Source: Siphonodentalium dalli
Lineage: Eukaryota; Mollusca; Scaphopoda; Gadilida; Siphonodentaliidae
NCBI GenBank assembly: GCA_032622095.1
Contig: CP136061.1
Coordinates: forward strand, 96,905,345 to 96,969,344
Direction: 5' to 3'
Length of the DNA stretch: 64,000 nucleotides
Below, piece by piece: positions 27,601 to 35,800 of the stretch (the first letter of the stretch is position 1; every line of letters starts with the position of its first letter). The notes under the pieces were generated by a model. It saw nothing but the letters and a program-made list of their open reading frames with translations. It had not been told where the DNA came from and ran no database searches. The translations under genes were made by a program, and so were the position numbers.

Positions 27601-29859
27601 CGGTTGAAATGAGAACTTGTTGTGCAGTCAATTGTGCAGAAATATGATCTCATCAACCCAGAGGCTCAATACGTGACACATATACAACAAGTGAATGTCT
27701 AAATGTAGTGTAAAGGGTTTAAGTACTATTTGTTGAGCTTTCGGGACTCCAAATTACTTCGTACACCCACATACGTGTCTGGAATTTTTGTCCGACCCCC
27801 CCCCCCCCCCCCTCCCGGATGGAATATGATCTCTACGGGCGTAGTCAGAGTAGAGATTCATGACATGACCTACTTCAAGGACACTCCAATTTGAACCTAT
27901 GTCAATGCAGTCTCTCCAGCTACGTCCCTTTGTGAATACTGGTCTGCCTTGCATTGTTGTGGTTTAATATCGCCGTCGATCTCCTCGGATATAACGGGGT
28001 TCGTTGATTACCGTAATCGTCGCGTGAGAACCAGAATGTTCTAACTACCATTACTCAATTTTAGAGAAAATCGACATTGAAATTTTGAGCACCGAAAAAT
28101 TATTATATATTTAAATAGATTTACCATAATAAGCTCATCATCACTCATTTAACGCCACATGGCGGTTTCGCTCCACATTACACTTAATAATAATCGCTTT
28201 TGAATTGTTCCCGGTATCGAAATAGATCGATAAATACTTAAACTACCTTTCTACGAGCACTATATATAGGTCCCAGCCAGACGCATTGTAGTCATAAAAA
28301 TAACAAATTTGACCACGATATTTGGGTCCCGAACAAAACAAAAAGCAGCTGGAAAATGGTTTTGACCATGGAAAATATTTTTCATTTGAAGCCGGTATAT
28401 CAAGATTTCGTGTATGTGTCAACCTACCTTATACCTCCTTCCAATTACATAAACATAATTTGAAGCTTGAATGAGCCATATCCGTTTAACTTTCTCCAGG
28501 CTAATCATCGATGGCGGGGTGGGGACATACAAAACAATGGGCTGGTATAGGTCCTCCCCTAAAAGGGACTGTCCTCTGTTATACATAAATATTATAATTT
28601 AATTGAGCACATTCAGCATTATATAATACTAGCTGGTGGACCCGACTTCGTCCGGGCTGTTTCCCCTCTGCTTTTCGGCGAATTGCGCGATTTGACCTTG
28701 AATTGTCCATTTTGAAGGTCAAGGTCAGGTGGGGTCACGATTTGACCCGTCCAAAACACTGCCCGGACAAAAGTACCCGACAAAAGTACCCGTCGAAATC
28801 CGTCTGATTTTACCCGATTTGACATTGAATTGACCATTTTGAAGGTCAAGGTCACATCGGAGTCACGATTTGACCCGTCCAAAACACTCCGTGGACCAAA
28901 GTAACCCTAGGTATCAAATTTCATCGAAATCCCGTCAAAATTCGCGAATTGACCTTGAATTGACCATTTTGAAGGTCAATGTATGGTCGGGGTCACGATT
29001 TGATCCGTCCAAATCACCCCCCGGACAAAAGTAACTCTAGGTATCAAATTTCGTCGAAATCCGTCCGTTTTACCCGATTTGACCTTGAATTGACCTTTTT
29101 GAAGGTCAAGGTCAGGTCGGGGTCACGATTTGATCCGTCTAAAACCATCCCTGGGAAAAATTACCCATAGGTATAAAATTTCGTCAAAATCCGTTGGGCA
29201 ATTTTCCCGGCCATAGCTAACACACACACACAGACACACAGTAGTCCCAAATATATAGTAGATGTAAGCTATATAAACGAGGACATGTATTCCGTGTACA
29301 GTATCATGCTACTGTAAATTTCAGATAATCATATAACTCAGATTGATAAAAGCTTCATGTTGATTGTTTCAGGTATGGTGACCTATACGACACGATCAGA
29401 ACTGGTAACGTTGGTTCACGGTTTTGCGGCCTCACACAATATACCTTTGGTCACGTTGACCAATGCAGCGTCAGTAGCTGAAGAAACTGATTCTCAAGAA
29501 GTTCAGCTGTTCTCCAACCAGAGGGTTCAGGTTCGTATTTTAACCCTGTCTTTACTATAAATGAATTATTCCATTCAGTTAAAGAAGTATACGTGGATAT
29601 GGTTTATTAGTAGTCATCTGGGTGGATGTTCATGAAATTGATGCAGACGACATATTGTGCATGGCGGAAAATGTTAAACTTGTATGGCCGTTTGCTGAAC
29701 TAATTACCAGAACATTACTCGAGGGTACAACTCCTTAATGAGGGTTTAGTAACGAAAGGGTTAATCTCCATTTTGAACCCATCTCATTGACAAAGAAGGA
29801 AATATAAAGCGAGCACATAGAGAGAGTGCAAGAGAGACAGAGAGTGTGAGGGAGAGAGA

Positions 29860-29890
<31 letters not shown>

Positions 29891-32800
29891 CGAGAGAGGA
29901 GACAGTGCGTGGTATTTGCTATTGCTATGGTTTAGATTCAAGAAGTTTGCACTTCAAAACTTTTGCCCATACTCTTGGCACGTTTAAGCAATATATCAGC
30001 GCAAATGGCTTAACCTGAGCCCGATTATAAGTCGAAGTATCAACGAGAAGTGTACTTGATCTATATAACGTATACGTGTAACATTGAGTTATAATGCTGT
30101 CCTGAAGTTTCAGGTACCATCTCTGTATTTTGAACATGGGTGTCGGCGTAACGTCAATATATTTGAATATACACGCGAGTCGTGACAAAATATTTCAATT
30201 CAAAGCAATTTTCATCAAATAATGATCACAATTATGGTTTTCGATTTATATTTATAGCATATATAGGTTGTGATTTACTTGGTTGCTTTTATGAGTTTAT
30301 ATTTTAGGCCGCCATTGCCTTGGTTGTAAATATGACTTGGGACTATTACACAATCTACCACCTTGATGATGGAACATCGGAAGCGGAATACAGGGCATAC
30401 GTCACGGAATTGACCAATTCGGAAACGTGTGTGTTAAAAAGAGGCGCCATGTCCGGCTCGCTTGGCAACGATTGGTCAGGAGGAGGTGTACTTGTGTTTG
30501 CCACCGGGGCATCCGACGCAGCCTCTCAAGTTGCCATAGATACGCTCGGCGAAGCAGACGTTCCTGCTATTATTGTGGTCGGGCAACCAATTGAACAGTT
30601 CCGCTTAGCAACAGCAGCAAATTTGAAAACAATATTACTAACACAACATGGCGTGTCTGCTGACATTACAGCGGTTTCCACGGTTCAAAATCTGACATAT
30701 GAAACGAACCAATCATCTCTCTCGATAGGAGCAGACGACTCGACATTTCTGGATTTACTCACCAGGATCGCATCTGGGACTGAGATCACGGATGTGTCTC
30801 GAACTTTAGAAATGTCCATACACCTAGCGACACAGAACGGCTTCACAAAGGTGAGCACCAAACACACTACTTGTGATGTGAAATACTCCTCTATGGTGAT
30901 CAATAGAAATGGAGAATAAACTTGCGCTGGGTAGTTATTTAAGAAAACAAATTATATCCAATTTGACAAGACACATGCACCGTCATTCTTAAATGCAGTG
31001 ACTATCGTTGGCGAACTCGTTTTTCTTAGTTTCTTCTTCGTTTAGAAGTAAATATTTCAATTGAGCATACTAATTGATAAGTTTCACGCACCCAAACAGG
31101 TCCATAATATGGCTTTAAAAGTTGTTTAGTATCGACTAAAGCCAGCGATTTCCCGACTGGGGTTAGAGAGAGTGACTTCCACGAACTGTGGTCAAAATAT
31201 TTTTAAGTTTTATATTGTATGCCTGCCACAATATATGTTGGAAATTTCTTACCAAACATAGGTAGACCTTGTTCTGATAACCTGATGTTTCAAACAGTAT
31301 TTAAAGTGAAACGTATTGTTTTAGAGCAGACGTAATACATGTTCCTATTTGATCTGAATTGACCATCCGTGGGATATTTCAAACCATAGGGGATGTCAAA
31401 TTTGATTTTCCAAAAGTGGGAATGCTCATGTGTGCAGTTTTTTCGAAGTTTGACATCCCCAATTTACAGAGGACGTCAAGTCATAGCTTTGAATAGTGTG
31501 GTGTTTGAAACTGGATAAATTAAAACCACAAGGCCACGTCGCTGAATGTGGCGAAACAAAGTGAGCGGATATTCAATCATGTCACATGCTGTTATTCAGA
31601 GAAATCAAATTGTCATTAAACTAAAAGGTATCTCTGCATGTTACTCATTGATGAACTTTTCAGTACAATACTATATTTAGAGTCATGGTTGCGTTAATGA
31701 CGTCACGTGCATTATTTCACTATATTTTTCAGATCGGTTCTTACAATTCGACCCTCGAATTCAATCAACAAGATGTCGCTCATATGTCCAGTATCACGTG
31801 TCAGGGATTCTGCGCACAATGTGATGCGTGTGAGACATCAGACGAGCAGACGACAAACTCATTCTATTACCACGGAGACTTGGTCATTATGGGATTGTTC
31901 CCCGTGCGCGCGCCTCAACAAGGGTCAAGGTCGTGTGGAGAGTACAACATTGAAGACAAAGCCGATCAACTCGTGTATGCGTTCCATTATGCTATAACGT
32001 CTGCACAGAAGCGATATCCGTATTTATTTCCTGATATTACCATAGGTCATAGTATAATGGATACATGCGCAGACGCCGTCGGGACATCGCAGAGCCTTCT
32101 GAATTTCGAAACATGTTCAACTTCAATTGTAAACCGGAACAATCCCAATCTGAATGTAGTGCCAACAAAAGTAGTTGGATACGTCACGCAGGACTCACAG
32201 GGGGTAACGGCCGCGGTGGAAAACGTCATCGGGAGTCTTGGGAAATTTGGCTTAACGTCCTCCAGTAGTTCTGAGCAGCAAGATATTTACAGCAGCACAT
32301 ATAACACTGCCCCATCGGCGAACACTATTTTCGTTCCATTGATAGAGTTTCTTAAGCAGATGCAATGGATGGACCTAACAATAATTACGAGTGAACAATC
32401 AACATCGGATCAATTCTCAAAACAGTTTTCAGGCAATAACGTCTGCGTTGCTAACCAATTTATTGTCCCAGACGGTGGATCTTTTAAAGACATTTTCATC
32501 GCGATGACAGTGAAACGAAGAACGGCTGTTGTATTGCTCACAACAAAAGCTACAACGACTAGGTTTTTCGAAGACCTACCGCTATCGCTCAAGACTCGGA
32601 GTTTCTTGATAGTTTCTGGGCTCGGCGAAGACTTGGGTGGTATTCCTTTGGGTGCCACGGTTTTCAGACTAGGGATGAGTGGAAACGCAGGTAGTCGGTT
32701 TGTTGGCTACTATCAGGGTCTAGGACTTTCTCAGATGGACACGGTGCCTTGGTTGAGAGAATTCATGGAATTGAGGAACATATGTAATGACACGGGAGGC

Positions 32801-35800
32801 GGTGGCACTAGATTCGGAGAAATGTGCGCAGCCTCGTTTTTGAACGTTGATGTATCTCGCCAATCAGAAACCGTTGTGAGAACAGTTGATGTCCTCCTAC
32901 ACGGCCTGCATGAGATATACAAGGCGAGCTGTACGTCGGGTGCGGGCCTATGCAGGGAATTTAAGAAAGCTTTGTCGAATGGTGCGAAAAATGGCTTTCA
33001 AAACTTCAGCTTCACTGATAATGGAGAACTTGTTGTTCTTGAAAATGGCGTTCTAACAGAAGCGATGACTATAGAGAATCAACAAACTGGTGGACTGATA
33101 AAGGTATGTGTTCTGTAAAGTAATTCATTGTATTTAAGCAGACCAGGCCAGTGTTCCTTCAGTGACACCGGCCAATGTATACTGGTAATGAAAAATAAAA
33201 TACCACATAAATAATATATCATTTCAAATTCTTTATGGCAATTTTTGTTTCACATTAGGGTGCTATTTTCTGAAAAGTCCTTCCTTGCATATAAAGCGCA
33301 CCAGATAAATTGTCATCATAACCATGCAAACACTGCATACTCGTAATCAAAAACAAAACACCCCAGTTTCAAAACTTTGATTAGGTCTATTTTGGTTCAC
33401 ATAAAGTATTGTTTTTGTATAAAGCACACCAGACCAATTGTCCTCCACCATTACTAGCCAATGTATGTTTAATAATAATGTTTCATGGTGCTAATTGTTA
33501 TTCACACAGGTGTACTTTTTTCCGAAAAGTCCTACATTTTTCAAAAGCACAGTATGCCAATATTGCATCGTTACCAAATATCAACGAATATTCACTGGTA
33601 CTGAAAAACATAAGCCCAGTTTCGTTAAGCCAATTGTGTTCACATAAAATGTTGTTTTCTGTTTTATAAACAGCATCAAACCAAGACTGATTCATCGTGA
33701 CACGAGCCAGTGTATATATATTTTATAAACCCCACCCCTTCTACATTCTGTCATCATAGAAAGTGTTTCAAAGAAAAAAAGAGATGGTGTCACCCCCCCC
33801 CCCCCCCCCCCAACAACTCTCAGAAATCAGAGATCTTAAAGTTATAGTACATGTATGTACATATTTGACCTTCATAGTACTCCATACGCTATTAACAGAG
33901 CATAGAACAGATAAGATAAATAGTATATGCCATAGATTAGCTACTATATATAGGATCAACGCGATAAGAAAAACATAAAACATTATTGATAAAATTTCAT
34001 CCGTTCGTCCCGGTAAAATATTCATCTCCGTCAAAAACCGCCATAAACAGAAAGAATAGTCAAATATAGACAGACTTTGTTCTTATACCAATCAGAAATA
34101 TGGCATAAACAGTATGTTATTGTAATTTTTTCCCCTTTGTTATGTAAACAAAAGCAAAAAACGTAACGTTTCCTGGTTTTTGTTTAGATCCGGATATGGT
34201 AAACATAAAGAGCGTTATTTGTTACTGTTTTCCTGATATGGAAATAATAAAGAGCGTTTATATCATTTGTGTGTGATTAACCAATATAATTGCGCTGTGT
34301 TATGTAAACAGAAGAACAACTTCTGCAACGAACGCCGCCCGTGCCTTTTAATCTAAGTAATATTTTATTTATGAATAATAGGACATGAGTGTAGAAACGA
34401 TTAGATAGCGATTGGTATTAAATCGCAATAACACGTGGCACGCGAGGTTAGAATTGAGGCTAGAAGTATTGACGAACTATATTATAACGGAGATGTTTGA
34501 AGAAGTGCTTTTAAAGAGCGTTAACCTTTTAAATGCTTTCATACAAATTTCCGTCATTTCGTCAAAGTAGACATGTACCTTGTATATAGAGTTATCACCC
34601 TTCCGATTAACTCAGGATAGTTATTTAGAAATGTAATCATAACCTATCTTGTCGCCCGTTACTGCGTTTGAATACCAATCGCTGTCTAATCGTGAACCCC
34701 GATTAAGTAGCTTTCGCTATCTAATCGTGTGCGTATTATGTGACATTTTTACTGAAAATATATTATACAAAATAAACAAATTTGACATGCATGTATCGGA
34801 CTAATAATATCTAATGAACGGGAGTGTTACTAGAATCAAATCATTTTTTTTTTTAAATATGTGCACAATCAATTTAATTCTTCTCTTTTTTTTTAAATAT
34901 GTGCAAGCTTGAAGTTCATCCCCGCCTTTATGTCTTATAATCAAGCTCTGATTATCAGTGTGTGCAATTATATGCACTATCCACAATGGTTACCGAAATG
35001 TTCCCCCGACTGCGAGATATCGGAATAAGGGACGGCACTCTATTTGGAATGATGATCAAACGCCAGTTGTGGCTGATCAATTGACATCTGTGGTCATTTG
35101 TACACGTCAATTGATGACAACGTGTTTCAAATCAAGCGTATATCGCAAACTGAAATAAAAATATTTAGGGGATAACAGTGTGGTGTTTTGTGATTTCGGA
35201 AAAGTACATGGCGAATATACTGTGGCAAATTTAGTTAATGGGCGACGGCGGAGCCGGAGCCCATTAACGGGTATTTGCCACAGTATATTCGCCATGTACC
35301 TTTCCGAAATCACAAAACACCACACTGTTATCCCCATTCTAATGCTCTTCGAACTTAAAAACATTATTTAGACAAACAAATGCCTCGTAATTATCAACGA
35401 AATGTGCGGCCATAGAAAACACTCAGCCAATTCACGACTTTTTATTTTAAATTTAATGCGCTAGATAAAATATAGTCCCTCAATTACCATCGCTCTTATC
35501 GTTAAAAATGCTGATAAACATGAAAAATGTCCACCTCAAATAGAAATAAATATGCACAACAATCAGTTTTTGCATGTACTTGATGTCTGTTTCAGATGTT
35601 TACCACTTACAAATTGCGGTTTCGATTTTACCGCGAACTTGAAGTTGAATTGAAACAATGGCAAATTGTTTACTCAATGCTATGCATTTCACGCCGTGCA
35701 TGTCTGTCGCGGTTCATGTCAAGAAATTTGGGGTCAAATGATATCGAGACACGGACATTTGTGGGATATAACGGTGTGGTCTTTTGTACATGTATACAGG

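Noticed and set aside
32047-32922. Minus- and plus-strand ORFs overlapping receptor exon 5
   Set aside because: Shadow frames of a long, well-supported coding exon.
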